The position numbers and the translations under genes are program-made. Source: CAYOHR01 sp964512145 (GTDB lineage: Bacteria > Bacteroidota > Bacteroidia > Flavobacteriales_G > JALEGO01). From it: DNA of 60,694 bases. The notes below the pieces were generated by a model. It was not told where the DNA came from and did not search any database. It worked only from the letters and a program-made list of their open reading frames with translations. The DNA lies in NCBI GenBank assembly GCA_964512145.1, contig CAZEIM010000015.1, positions 1 to 60,694 on the forward strand, in the 5' to 3' direction. The stretch's first letter is position 1, and the number at the start of each line of letters is the position of its first letter. Positions 17,416 to 26,179 of the stretch are shown piece after piece.

Positions 17416-18336
17416 ATGAAGAATTTATTATTTTATTTTATATATGCATTGAGTTCATGTACGGTTGTTTCTCAAACTCCTAAAAACACTTCCAATATAA
17501 TAACCCCATCACATAGTAACATAAAATATGGTGCAAACAATAGAAATACTATGGATATTTATTTGGCAAAAAGCACCTCACCTACCCCCTTGGTAATATA
17601 CATTCATGGAGGCGGTTTTATTCAAGGGAATAAAGAGCTAAAGGATAATATGGTTAAAGTAGTTACAGAACTACATAGCAAAGGCATTTCATTTGCATCT
17701 ATTAACTACCCTTACATTCAAGAAATGAATTTAGATGAAATTATGTTAAACATTGGAAGATCGGTACAATTTATTAGAGCTCACTCAGAACAATATAATA
17801 TTCAAAAAGAAAAAATTGCATTATTGGGTTTTTCTGCAGGTGCTGGAGCAGCTCTTTGGCTAAATTACTACACAGATTTAAAAAACAGCCAAAGCCAAGA
17901 TTTAATAGAAAGGGAATCATCAAAACCCTTATGCGTAGCTGCTGTTTCTCCTCAAGCAAGTTATAATATTCACCATTGGGGCGCTATTCTTCAAATGGAT
18001 CAAGATAGAGTAGAAAAAGCCCTTGAAAAAAAAGAAATGTTTCCCTATTTTGAACAACATGTATCCAAATTAAACGATAAACAACAGCAAGATTTTTGGA
18101 ATAAAATGGATATATTAAAACATATTGACCATAAAGATGGACCCGTTTTTTTACTTAACAACCAACCCGATAAAGAATTTGGAAATTTACTACATCATCC
18201 TAAACATTGTGAAGCTATTAAAAAAACTGCTGAACAAAAAGGGAATTCAGTAACCTATTTTTATGCTTCAGATGGTAAAATGGCCCCAGGTCAAAAGCAA
18301 ATGCTTCAATTTTTATTAAAAAACCTTAAAAATTAA
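17416..18336 (+). CDS. Lipoprotein alpha/beta-hydrolase (carboxylesterase-like)
   Basis: 306 residues from the ATG at 17416 (an ATG at 17398 would add six residues before the signal sequence). The signal MKNLLFYFIYALSSC has a lipobox (LSSC) with C15 as the lipid anchor. The fold shows the oxyanion motif HGGGFIQGNKE and the nucleophile elbow GFSAGAGAA with S140. These place it in the BD-FAE/hormone-sensitive-lipase-like esterase group; the later acid and histidine are less clear (DKEFG and HHPKHCE are candidates). It is an envelope-bound ester hydrolase of unknown substrate, possibly cleaving acylated sugars. It follows the barrel gene after about 20 bases and ends 12 bases from the convergent dtd. 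Confidence 0.8.
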   Translation: MKNLLFYFIYALSSCTVVSQTPKNTSNIITPSHSNIKYGANNRNTMDIYLAKSTSPTPLVIYIHGGGFIQGNKELKDNMVKVVTELHSKGISFASINYPYIQEMNLDEIMLNIGRSVQFIRAHSEQYNIQKEKIALLGFSAGAGAALWLNYYTDLKNSQSQDLIERESSKPLCVAAVSPQASYNIHHWGAILQMDQDRVEKALEKKEMFPYFEQHVSKLNDKQQQDFWNKMDILKHIDHKDGPVFLLNNQPDKEFGNLLHHPKHCEAIKKTAEQKGNSVTYFYASDGKMAPGQKQMLQFLLKNLKN

Positions 18337-18348
18337 ATTTCAACCATA

Positions 18349-18801
18349 TTAGGCTTTGTTTTTCGAGTCTAAAATAATCGTAACTGGACCATCATTTAAT
18401 AATTCTACCTGCATATGCTTTCCAAAATAACCTTGAGAAACATGAATCGTAGAATTTTTTTTAAAATAATTAATACACTCTAAATACATATTTTCTGCGT
18501 ACATAGGTAAAGCTGCCGATATAAATGAAGGGCGATTACCCTTTTTTGTAGATGCACATAATGTAAATTGACTAACGACCAATAATTCACCCGAAATATC
18601 TTGTACTGAAAATTGCATTTTCCCTTGTTCATTATTAAATATGCGCATATTTAAAATTTTATCAGCCAGCCATTGCATATCTTCTATTGAATCGTTCTGC
18701 TCAATACCCAGTAGTATTAACAATCCTTTGCCAATATTTACCTTATTATTATTAGAGATGGATACTTCAGCTTTAGATACGCGTTGAATTACAGCCTTCA
18801 T
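18349..18801 (-). CDS. dtd: D-aminoacyl-tRNA deacylase
   Basis: 150 residues, the usual length, starting MKAVIQRVSKAEV. It hydrolyses D-aminoacyl-tRNA (and Gly-tRNAAla), so that D-amino acids do not enter translation. Conserved motifs are SQFTLCA in the active-site cleft and the cross-subunit Gly-Pro motif in NDGPVTI. The ATG at 18801 lies one base after the rsgA stop codon (TAA T ATG), so the two genes are tightly coupled. A longer frame from 18882 would run through the end of rsgA and add no conserved sequence. Confidence 0.96.
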   Translation of the reverse strand: MKAVIQRVSKAEVSISNNNKVNIGKGLLILLGIEQNDSIEDMQWLADKILNMRIFNNEQGKMQFSVQDISGELLVVSQFTLCASTKKGNRPSFISAALPMYAENMYLECINYFKKNSTIHVSQGYFGKHMQVELLNDGPVTIILDSKNKA

Positions 18802-18802
18802 A

Positions 18803-19723
18803 TTATCTGTATTTTGTTCCTTCGTCCAAATACATGGAAACATAATTTTGATATCTACTTTCTGCAATTTTTCCTGATTCAACAGCTTTTTTTACGGCAC
18901 AATCTGGTTCATTAATATGCTTACAATTATAATATTTACAAGAACTTGAAAATTTAAATATTTCAATAAAATAATGTGATAATTCATCTTGTTGCATGTC
19001 ACTTAAAGCAAAACTTTTAATTCCGGGTGTATCAATAATACTACCTCCAAATGAAAAAAAATGCATTTCGGCAAAAGTGGTTGTATGCATTCCCTTAAAG
19101 TGCGCTTCGGATACTTTACCGGTTTTTAAATTCAAGCCGGGCTCTAAAGCGTTTATTAAAGTTGATTTTCCAACTCCTGAATGTCCCGAAAGCAATGTGG
19201 TTTTATTTTTCAAAATTTCTTTTAGCTCTTTTAAGCCTTGACCTGTTATTGCAGAACATATGATAGTTTGGTATCCGATTGATTGATAAATATTTTGTAT
19301 GTCGTATAAAAAATCCAATATTTCATCGGTATATAAATCAAATTTATTAAAAACCAATATGGGGTTAATTTTGTATGCCTCAGCCGTAGCAATATATCGA
19401 TCAATAAACGCTAGGGTTGTTTGCGGAGCCACTAATGTAACTACCAATAACAACTGATCCATATTACTAGCTATAATATGATTTTGCTTTGATAAATTTG
19501 TTGACTTACGAATAATATAATTTGTTCGAGGTTTTAACTCAACAATCATGGCTTGTTTATCGTTCTCTATTTGAATAACTACAAAATCCCCAACCGAAAT
19601 AGGATTCGTATTTTTAATATCTAAATACCGAAACTTCCCTTTTAATCTACACTCAAATAGCTGGTTGTTGCTTGAACGAACCGTATACCAACTACCGGTT
19701 GATTTAATTACAACTCCCTCCAT
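18803..19723 (-). CDS. rsgA: Ribosome small-subunit-dependent GTPase RsgA
   Basis: A 306-residue circularly permuted GTPase for late 30S assembly. An N-terminal OB-fold (VRSSNNQLFECRLKGKFR) is followed by the permuted G motifs in order G4 (NKFDLY), G1 (GHSGVGKST), G3 (DTPGIKSF), and a C-terminal zinc knuckle CKYYNCKHINEPDC. It forms an operon with dtd, both serving translation. A -7 box lies only 4 bases before its ATG, so it may be translated from a leaderless message. It is divergent from gldA, with 60 bases between the two start codons. Confidence 0.97.
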   Translation of the reverse strand: MEGVVIKSTGSWYTVRSSNNQLFECRLKGKFRYLDIKNTNPISVGDFVVIQIENDKQAMIVELKPRTNYIIRKSTNLSKQNHIIASNMDQLLLVVTLVAPQTTLAFIDRYIATAEAYKINPILVFNKFDLYTDEILDFLYDIQNIYQSIGYQTIICSAITGQGLKELKEILKNKTTLLSGHSGVGKSTLINALEPGLNLKTGKVSEAHFKGMHTTTFAEMHFFSFGGSIIDTPGIKSFALSDMQQDELSHYFIEIFKFSSSCKYYNCKHINEPDCAVKKAVESGKIAESRYQNYVSMYLDEGTKYR

Positions 19724-19727
19724 TTTT

Positions 19728-19735
19728 CAAAAGTA
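19728..19735 (-). promoter_or_regulatory. Candidate -7 box TACTTTTG for rsgA
   Basis: Exact TAnnTTTG match on the minus strand ending 4 bases before the rsgA ATG (19723), which predicts a leaderless transcript. It shares the 60-base intergenic space with the opposite gldA box. Confidence 0.5.
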
Positions 19736-19758
19736 TATGATATTCGGTTGCTTATTGG

Positions 19759-19766
19759 TATTTTTG
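19759..19766 (+). promoter_or_regulatory. Candidate -7 box TATTTTTG for gldA
   Basis: Exact TAnnTTTG match 17 bases before the GTG at 19784. It is divergent from the rsgA box, with 23 bases between the two. Confidence 0.45.
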
Positions 19767-19783
19767 TATAAAATTACACATTC

Positions 19784-20701
19784 GTGAGTATACAAGTACA
19801 AAATGTAAGTAAATTTTATGGAACCCAAAAAGCCTTAGATAATATTAGTTTTAATATACACGAAGGCGAATTAGTAGGTTTTCTTGGGCCAAATGGTGCA
19901 GGAAAATCTACTACCATGAAAATTTTAACGTGCTATATTCCATATAGTTCAGGAAAAGTAAAAGTATGTGGATTTAATACAGAAGATCAAAGCCTAGAAA
20001 TAAGAAAAAATATTGGGTATTTACCAGAACACAACCCATTGTATTTGGAAATGTATATTAAAGAGTATTTATTGTTTGTAGCATCATTACATAAATTACC
20101 GAACAAAATTGAGCGCGTAAAAGACGTTATAAATTTAGTGGGTTTGCAACCTGAAAAAGAAAAAAAAATTGGAGCTCTATCTAAAGGATACCGTCAACGT
20201 GTGGGATTGGCACAAGCAATTATTCACGATCCTAAAGTATTAATATTAGACGAACCTACCTCGGGTTTAGATCCTAATCAAATTATTGAAATTCGTGAAT
20301 TAATTAAATCACTTTCAAAAAATAAAGCCATATTAATGTCTACTCATATTATGCAAGAAGCTGAAGCATTATGTGATCGATTCATCATTATTCATAAAGG
20401 TAAAATTATGGCTGATGGACAAAAAGATATGATTAAAAAATCAACCAACGAAAAAATTAGTATTTACGTAGAATTTTCAAATTCAATAGATGTTCCATTA
20501 TTACAAAGTCTCGCAGAAATAGAATCCGTAGAAAAAATTGAAAAGAATATATTTAATATCGTTGCAAAATCAGACACAGACATTCGGAAAGATATTTTTG
20601 ATTTTGCTGTTCAACAAAAAGTTCAAGTCTTGGAAATAAAAAGAAAAGAACAAGATATTGAAATGGTTTTTAAAGAATTAACAAATACAAAAAAACAATA
20701 A
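19784..20701 (+). CDS. gldA: Gliding-motility ABC transporter ATPase GldA
   Basis: 305 residues with a GTG start. The ATPase core has Walker A GPNGAGKST, a signature loop (LSKGYRQRVGLAQA), and Walker B VLILDEPTSGLDP. The stretch IGYLPEHNPLYLEMYIKEYL matches GldA of Flavobacterium, which is why I prefer gldA to a generic ABC ATPase. Known family role: GldA forms an inner-membrane ABC transporter with GldF and GldG, required for gliding in F. johnsoniae. The partners gldF and gldG are in this window at 53200-55642, not adjacent, as in other gliding Bacteroidota. The C-terminal domain (about 215-305) is a typical ABC-2 accessory part. Confidence 0.9.
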   Translation: MSIQVQNVSKFYGTQKALDNISFNIHEGELVGFLGPNGAGKSTTMKILTCYIPYSSGKVKVCGFNTEDQSLEIRKNIGYLPEHNPLYLEMYIKEYLLFVASLHKLPNKIERVKDVINLVGLQPEKEKKIGALSKGYRQRVGLAQAIIHDPKVLILDEPTSGLDPNQIIEIRELIKSLSKNKAILMSTHIMQEAEALCDRFIIIHKGKIMADGQKDMIKKSTNEKISIYVEFSNSIDVPLLQSLAEIESVEKIEKNIFNIVAKSDTDIRKDIFDFAVQQKVQVLEIKRKEQDIEMVFKELTNTKKQ

Positions 20702-20730
20702 CAAATTTTACTCTTTTACGTATGCATTAT

Positions 20731-20757
20731 GTTTATTTGTTGTATTAACAAATAAAC
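20731..20757. promoter_or_regulatory. 11-bp perfect palindrome upstream of the LytTR regulator
   Basis: GTTTATTTGTT and its inverse AACAAATAAAC flank a 5-base spacer (GTATT), centred 37 bases before the GTG at 20781. It lacks G+C and a T-tract, so it is a weak terminator candidate for gldA; position and symmetry fit an operator, perhaps for self-regulation of the downstream gene. Confidence 0.5.
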
Positions 20758-20780
20758 CGTAAATTTAATAAATTTACACG

Positions 20781-21515
20781 GTGGTTATAAAAACGGTATT
20801 AATTGATGATGAAGCATGGGCAATTGAAGCGTTGCAAAAAGATTTGCTGGAACTATTTCCATCTGAAATAAAAATATTGGGCTCAACCAATAACGCTCGG
20901 GAAGCGATATTTATGATTAAAGAATTGATGCCGGATATTGTTTTTTTAGACATTGATTTAGGAAACTCTTCGGGTTTTGATGTATTAGAAGAATTAGAAA
21001 CCTTTCAAAAAAGACCCAATGTAATTTTTGTGACAGCTTTTAACCAATTTGCCATAAAAGCTATTAAAAAGAGGGCCTTAGATTATTTATTAAAGCCAAT
21101 AGATAAAGACGAGCTAAAACAAACTATCGAATACTACATAAACACCCAATTAAATAAGGATTCTCAAACAATAACAAGTTCAAATGATGTATTAGTTTTA
21201 AATACCCAAGAAAAAATACATTTTTGTCCGTATTCCGATATTATTCGATGTCAGGCCGAACGAAACTACACTCGGTTTTTTATTCAAAACTCAAACCCAA
21301 TTTTGGTATCAAAAACCATAGGTGATTTTGAAGATATATTAATTCCTCAAAAAGGTTTTATAAGACCTCACAAAGCACATATTATTAACACAAAATTTAT
21401 CGACAGCTATTTAAAAAGAGATGGGGGTGGTATTCTTATGAAAGATCAAACAATCGTTCCTTTAGCACTAAATAAAAAAGATCAATTGATCGATTTTTTT
21501 TCTAAAAACAAATAA
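20781..21515 (+). CDS. LytTR-family DNA-binding response regulator
   Basis: 244 residues with a GTG start. A receiver domain (about 1-120) has acidic D9/D10, phospho-acceptor D57 in IVFLDIDLG, the Thr of FVTAF and the Lys of LLKPID. A LytTR domain (about 140-240) follows, with IIRCQAERNYTRFF and the typical FIRPHKAHIINTKFI. It binds DNA as a dimer on direct or inverted repeats. No histidine kinase gene is adjacent, so it is an orphan regulator; its partner in Bacteroidota is usually a LytS/His_kinase-family sensor, not seen here. The dyad at 20731 is a possible self-regulatory site. It ends 14 bases from the convergent recQ with no terminator between. Confidence 0.94.
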   Translation: MVIKTVLIDDEAWAIEALQKDLLELFPSEIKILGSTNNAREAIFMIKELMPDIVFLDIDLGNSSGFDVLEELETFQKRPNVIFVTAFNQFAIKAIKKRALDYLLKPIDKDELKQTIEYYINTQLNKDSQTITSSNDVLVLNTQEKIHFCPYSDIIRCQAERNYTRFFIQNSNPILVSKTIGDFEDILIPQKGFIRPHKAHIINTKFIDSYLKRDGGGILMKDQTIVPLALNKKDQLIDFFSKNK

Positions 21516-21529
21516 AAATTCACATCGTA

Positions 21530-23413
21530 TTATTTTACAATAAATTTAGCACTTTCGGTTTCTGTAATTTGCTCTTCATCAAGCAAAAAACGAATGGTTT
21601 TTATTATTAAATCCTCCAATTCTATAGGAAAATGCGATAATATTTCGTCTAAAGTCTTAGGATTATCTTGTAAAAAATTCAATAATTCGCTTTCAATCGA
21701 AATATGGTTAGATGAATTTTTTAAACAAAAATCGCATGTACCACAATTTTCTACTTTTTCCTCAAAATAACGCATCAGTCGTTTCGTTCTGCATTCATGT
21801 CCATATACAAAGTCCCACACATATTCCAACATAGCTCTATCCTGAGCCTTTTTGTAATCGTATATTTCTTTATCCAACCTTATATATTTATCATCCATTC
21901 TCTCGCTTAAAAAAGTAATGACTGGTTTGTTGTTTTTAGCTTGATAATACAATATGTTGTTTTTATGCAAAAAGAACAACTCTTTTTCAATAATGGGTAT
22001 GGGTTTATCGAGTAAAAAAGCGAGTTTTTCCTCTTGTATGGGGGTTAAATAATCAAATATTCCCCCATATGTTCTCAATAAGGTTTTAAGTATGGGTTCA
22101 TATTCTGGATAACGATTTTCAAAGGCATGCAATGGTTCTTTATCTACTTCAAACTTTAGTTTTGAAGGTATATGTATATCTTGAGTTATAGAAACTAATT
22201 GGAGTTGTTCTAAAAATTTTAAAACATAAAAAAAAGTAGAGGTTTTTACATTATACTGGGTACAAAATGCCCCTATATCTAAGGGGTAGCTCTCTCCTAA
22301 CCCACTTCCAATAGCAATTTGTAAATAATTACCCAAGGCTCGGTACACTTTTCGTATGGTATCTTTTTCGGGATATTGTTCCAAAAAACGTTTGTCTTGT
22401 ATTTTTTTATCCTCGGTATTGGTTATCAATATGGCTTTAGATGGTTCTCCGTCTCTACCTGCTCTACCCGATTCCTGATAGTAATGTTCCAATGCATCGG
22501 GTAAATCTAAGTGTATTACATACCGAACATCGGGTTTATCAATGCCCATGCCAAATGCATTGGTGCATATCATGGGATTTATTTCACCTCTCATCCAGGC
22601 ATCTTGTTTGTTTATACGTACTTTTACTTCTAAGCCGGCATGATAAAAATCGGCATTATATCCTAAATCGTTTAATTTTTGAGTGTAATATTCAGTCGCT
22701 TTTCTGCTTTTTACATATATTATTCCACAACCATTTTGTTTTTTTAGCACGTTTAAAAAATCGGTTTCTTTAGTATTGGATTCTATTACAGTATATTGAA
22801 TGTTTTTTCTTAAAAAACTTTGTTTAAAAACAGGACTGTTTTTTGAAAAACGTAATTTATCCTGAATGTCCTGAATTACTTTAGAAGTAGCACTAGCTGT
22901 TAAAGCCAACACAGAAACATCAGGTATAAATGGGCGAATATTGGCTATCTCTAAATAAGAAGGTCTAAAGTCATACCCCCATTGCGATATGCAATGAGCT
23001 TCATCTACGGCTAAAAGATTTACTTGCATTTTTTTAAGCCTTTCAATAAAGAGTTCTGTTTTTAATCTTTCCGGAGAAACATATAAAAACTTAACCTTAC
23101 CATAAATGCAATTATCCAGTACAATATCTATTTCTCTAGTTGACATGCCTGAGAAAATAGCTTGAGCCCGAATATCCTTTTTTTTTAAATTCATGACTTG
23201 ATCCCTCATTAAAGCAATTAAGGGAGTAACTACTATACAAACACCTTCTTTAGCTAATGCCGGAACTTGATAACAAATAGATTTACCACCTCCAGTAGGT
23301 AAAAGTGCCAACACATCCAAACCCTGTAAAGTAGAAGTGATAATATCTTCTTGAAGAGGCCTAAATGTATTATAATTCCAGTATTGTTTTAATATTTGAT
23401 GAATGGTACTCAT
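21530..23413 (-). CDS. recQ: RecQ-family ATP-dependent DNA helicase
   Basis: 627 residues from the ATG at 23413. A 3-prime to 5-prime superfamily 2 helicase for recombination repair: Walker A LLPTGGGKS, DEAH box in AVDEAHCISQWGYDFRPSY, motif V/VI AFGMGIDKPDVR and QESGRAGRDG, and a RecQ-Ct zinc-binding set (CRTKRLMRYFEEK, CGTCDFC). The C-terminal HRDC domain is missing; instead there is a short tail of about 50 residues. The frame could run to 23437, but that start lies inside a terminator stem, and MSTIHQILKQYW begins the family core. The ClpC terminator ends exactly at this start codon. Confidence 0.95.
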   Translation of the reverse strand: MSTIHQILKQYWNYNTFRPLQEDIITSTLQGLDVLALLPTGGGKSICYQVPALAKEGVCIVVTPLIALMRDQVMNLKKKDIRAQAIFSGMSTREIDIVLDNCIYGKVKFLYVSPERLKTELFIERLKKMQVNLLAVDEAHCISQWGYDFRPSYLEIANIRPFIPDVSVLALTASATSKVIQDIQDKLRFSKNSPVFKQSFLRKNIQYTVIESNTKETDFLNVLKKQNGCGIIYVKSRKATEYYTQKLNDLGYNADFYHAGLEVKVRINKQDAWMRGEINPMICTNAFGMGIDKPDVRYVIHLDLPDALEHYYQESGRAGRDGEPSKAILITNTEDKKIQDKRFLEQYPEKDTIRKVYRALGNYLQIAIGSGLGESYPLDIGAFCTQYNVKTSTFFYVLKFLEQLQLVSITQDIHIPSKLKFEVDKEPLHAFENRYPEYEPILKTLLRTYGGIFDYLTPIQEEKLAFLLDKPIPIIEKELFFLHKNNILYYQAKNNKPVITFLSERMDDKYIRLDKEIYDYKKAQDRAMLEYVWDFVYGHECRTKRLMRYFEEKVENCGTCDFCLKNSSNHISIESELLNFLQDNPKTLDEILSHFPIELEDLIIKTIRFLLDEEQITETESAKFIVK

Positions 23414-23445
23414 AAAAAAAAGCCTGATGATATACAACAGGCTTT
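23414..23445 (-). terminator. Rho-independent terminator of clpC abutting the recQ start codon
   Basis: Minus strand: stem AAAGCCTG (23445-23438), 11-base loop, CAGGCTTT (23426-23419), then T residues down to 23414. The recQ ATG starts at the very next base, 23413. Confidence 0.8.
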
Positions 23446-23468
23446 AAAATTTTAAAATAATATTACAA

Positions 23469-26006
23469 TTAACTCTCTTTTTTAGTATTCTTTTTTTTGT
23501 TGATTTTTAATATAATTTCTTCTTTATCTTTATTAAACTCCACTTTAATCTCATCGCCTTCTTCAAAAGTATGGCCAATAATTTTTTCAGCCAATGGATC
23601 TTCAATATATTTTTGAATAGCTCGTTTTAGGGGTCTTGCGCCATATTGTTCATCGTATCCTTTGTCTGCAATATAATCCTTAGCGTCTTTTGAAATATTA
23701 ATTTGGTATCCTAAATCTAATACTCGTTTGAACAAGTGCTTTAACTCAATATCAATTATTTTATGAATATCTTCTTTTTTAAGTGAATCGAATAAGATAA
23801 CATCGTCTATACGATTTAAAAACTCTGGTGCAAAAGCCTTTTTTAAAGCTTTTTCAATAACCCCTTTGGAATCATCATCAATACTGCTTTGTTTTGCAGA
23901 TGTTCCAAAACCTACACCTGTTCCAAACTCTTTTAATTGTCTAGTTCCAATATTTGAAGTCATAATAATAATGGAATTTTTAAAATCAATTTTTCTACCT
24001 AAACTATCTGTCATTATACCATCATCTAAAGCTTGTAATAAAAGATTAAAAACATCGGGATGCGCTTTCTCAATTTCATCCAAAAGCACTACTGAGTATG
24101 GTTTTCTTCTAACTTTTTCAGTTAATTGCCCCCCTTCCTCGTATCCAACATATCCAGGAGGCGCTCCAATAAGTCTTGATACAGCAAATTTCTCCATATA
24201 TTCGCTCATATCAATTCTAATAAGAGATTCCTCTTTATCGAATAAAAACTTAGCCAATTCTTTTGCTAACTGTGTTTTACCAACACCAGTAGGCCCTAAG
24301 AAAATAAACGAACCAATGGGTTTATTAGGATCTTTTAGTCCAGCTCTGTTTCTTTGGATAGCTTTTACAACCTTTTTTATTGCATCGCTTTGACCTATCA
24401 CTTTTCCATCAAGGTCTTCAAACATGTGCATTAATTTTTGTCCTTCACTAGAGGCAATTCTTTGAACCGGTACACCGGTCATCATAGCAACAACTTCTGC
24501 AACGTTTTCTTCTGTAACGGTTTCTCGATGATTACGAGTTTCCTCTTCCCATTTATTTTTTTCCAGTTCAAGCTTTTCCATTAATTGTCTTTCTGTATCT
24601 CTTAAACGAGCTGCTTCTTCGTACTTTTGGCTCCTAACCACCTTATTTTTTTCCTCTTTTATTCTTTCAATATCTTTTTCAATATCCAGAATATTTTTGG
24701 GAACCTTAATATTGTTAATATGTACTCGAGATCCGGCTTCATCTAAAGCATCAATGGCTTTATCAGGCAAATGTCTGTCGCTAATATAACGCTCAGTTAA
24801 AGTTACGCAAGCTTTTAACGCTTCATCTGTATAATTTACATTATGATGAATTTCGTACTTCTCCTTAATATTATTAAGTATTTGTATAGTTTCTTCTACA
24901 GAAGTTGGTTCTATCAAAACTTTTTGAAATCTTCTTTCTAATGCACCATCCTTTTCTATATACTGTCTGTACTCATCTAGCGTAGTTGCTCCAATACATT
25001 GAATTTCACCTCGGGCTAAAGCTGGTTTAAACATGTTAGAAGCATCTAAAGATCCAGAGGCTCCTCCTGCTCCAATAATGGTATGAATTTCATCAATAAA
25101 TAAAATAATGTCTTGCGATTTTTCCAACTCATTCATTACGGCCTTCATTCTCTCCTCAAATTGTCCTCTGTATTTTGTGCCTGCCACTAATGACGCTAAA
25201 TCTAAAGTAACAACCCTTTTATTAAATAATACTCTAGAAACCTTTTTTTGAATTATTCTTAAAGCTAATCCCTCAGCTATTGCAGATTTACCAACCCCAG
25301 GTTCTCCAATTAAAATTGGATTATTTTTCTTTCTTCTACTTAAAATTTGAGATACTCGTTCAATTTCTTTTTCTCTTCCAACAATAGGATCTAATTTTCC
25401 TTCTTCTGCTGCTTTCGTTAAATCTCTTCCAAAATTATCCAAAACCGGAGTTTTCGATTTTGAATCAATGGGTTTTTTAGACGCTGAAAACTTATCATCA
25501 TCATCTCCATCATCATCGGTAGGACTACCTGGAAACTCAGAACGAGGCATTTCCTGATGCACATCATCTGAAAAATTACTCTCCAACTTTTCTTTAACAG
25601 ACTGATAATCAACACCAAACTCATTCAACACCTTAGATGCTACATTGTTTTCATCTTTTAAAATAGCCAAAAGCAAATGCTCAGTACCTATAATATTACT
25701 TTTCATTAATTTTGCTTCTAAATAAGTAATTTTTAAAGATTTTTCAGCCTGTTTAACCAGTGGAATATTGGCTTGAGAGACATTTTTTACCGGTGTTTTT
25801 GGACGAATTACGTCTTCAATTTTAGTGCGTATTTTCTTTAAATCAGGCTCTGCCTCTCTTAAGATATTTGCGGCAATTCCATCTCCATCTCTTATAATTC
25901 CTAATAAAAAATGTTCTGTGCCTATATAATCATGTCCTAAACGCAAAGCTTCCTCTCTGCTGTAAGAGATAACATCCTTTACTTTAGGCGAAAAATTTGT
26001 TTCCAT
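23469..26006 (-). CDS. clpC: ATP-dependent Clp protease ATPase subunit ClpC
   Basis: 845 residues from METNFSPKV (ATG at 26006). A Hsp100 unfoldase that feeds substrates to ClpP. Order: two Clp-N repeats (about 4-145), an acidic linker rich in Asp (DDDGDDDD), AAA-1 with Walker A GEPGVGKSA, a UVR-containing middle domain (KVVRSQKYEEAARLRD), AAA-2 with GPTGVGKTQ, and a ClpB-like D2-small domain (YGARPLKRAI). The UVR/middle domain identifies ClpC rather than ClpA or ClpB. It needs adaptor proteins in the known systems (MecA, McsB); none is encoded here. It faces gyrA divergently and ends in a terminator abutting recQ. Confidence 0.96.
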   Translation of the reverse strand: METNFSPKVKDVISYSREEALRLGHDYIGTEHFLLGIIRDGDGIAANILREAEPDLKKIRTKIEDVIRPKTPVKNVSQANIPLVKQAEKSLKITYLEAKLMKSNIIGTEHLLLAILKDENNVASKVLNEFGVDYQSVKEKLESNFSDDVHQEMPRSEFPGSPTDDDGDDDDKFSASKKPIDSKSKTPVLDNFGRDLTKAAEEGKLDPIVGREKEIERVSQILSRRKKNNPILIGEPGVGKSAIAEGLALRIIQKKVSRVLFNKRVVTLDLASLVAGTKYRGQFEERMKAVMNELEKSQDIILFIDEIHTIIGAGGASGSLDASNMFKPALARGEIQCIGATTLDEYRQYIEKDGALERRFQKVLIEPTSVEETIQILNNIKEKYEIHHNVNYTDEALKACVTLTERYISDRHLPDKAIDALDEAGSRVHINNIKVPKNILDIEKDIERIKEEKNKVVRSQKYEEAARLRDTERQLMEKLELEKNKWEEETRNHRETVTEENVAEVVAMMTGVPVQRIASSEGQKLMHMFEDLDGKVIGQSDAIKKVVKAIQRNRAGLKDPNKPIGSFIFLGPTGVGKTQLAKELAKFLFDKEESLIRIDMSEYMEKFAVSRLIGAPPGYVGYEEGGQLTEKVRRKPYSVVLLDEIEKAHPDVFNLLLQALDDGIMTDSLGRKIDFKNSIIIMTSNIGTRQLKEFGTGVGFGTSAKQSSIDDDSKGVIEKALKKAFAPEFLNRIDDVILFDSLKKEDIHKIIDIELKHLFKRVLDLGYQINISKDAKDYIADKGYDEQYGARPLKRAIQKYIEDPLAEKIIGHTFEEGDEIKVEFNKDKEEIILKINKKKNTKKES

Positions 26007-26037
26007 AACCGAAGTTTTTAGTAAATATAACAATTTT

Positions 26038-26045
26038 CAAATCTA
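26038..26045 (-). promoter_or_regulatory. Candidate -7 box TAGATTTG for clpC
   Basis: Exact TAnnTTTG match on the minus strand, about 31 bases before the clpC ATG (26006). No clear CtsR- or CIRCE-like operator is seen around it. Confidence 0.45.
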
Positions 26046-26179
26046 AATGCTTATTTTAAATGTAAAAAACTTCACAACTTGTTTTTTCAACAAAAATTTG
26101 TTTATAAAAAGTAAACTTAAAAAACTAAGCATGTTTTACAAGTAATTTGTATTTTAGCAATCTTAATTAAAAAATAGAG

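Noticed and set aside
18802..18882. Longer N-terminus for dtd
   Set aside because: It would run through the end of rsgA; the family starts at MKAVIQRV.
23414..23437. RecQ start at 23437
   Set aside because: The extra codons are made from a terminator stem and T-tract; the core begins at 23413.
23866..24393. 175-codon plus-strand frame within clpC
   Set aside because: Reverse-strand shadow of the conserved ClpC AAA-2 domain, with no start signal or family resemblance.
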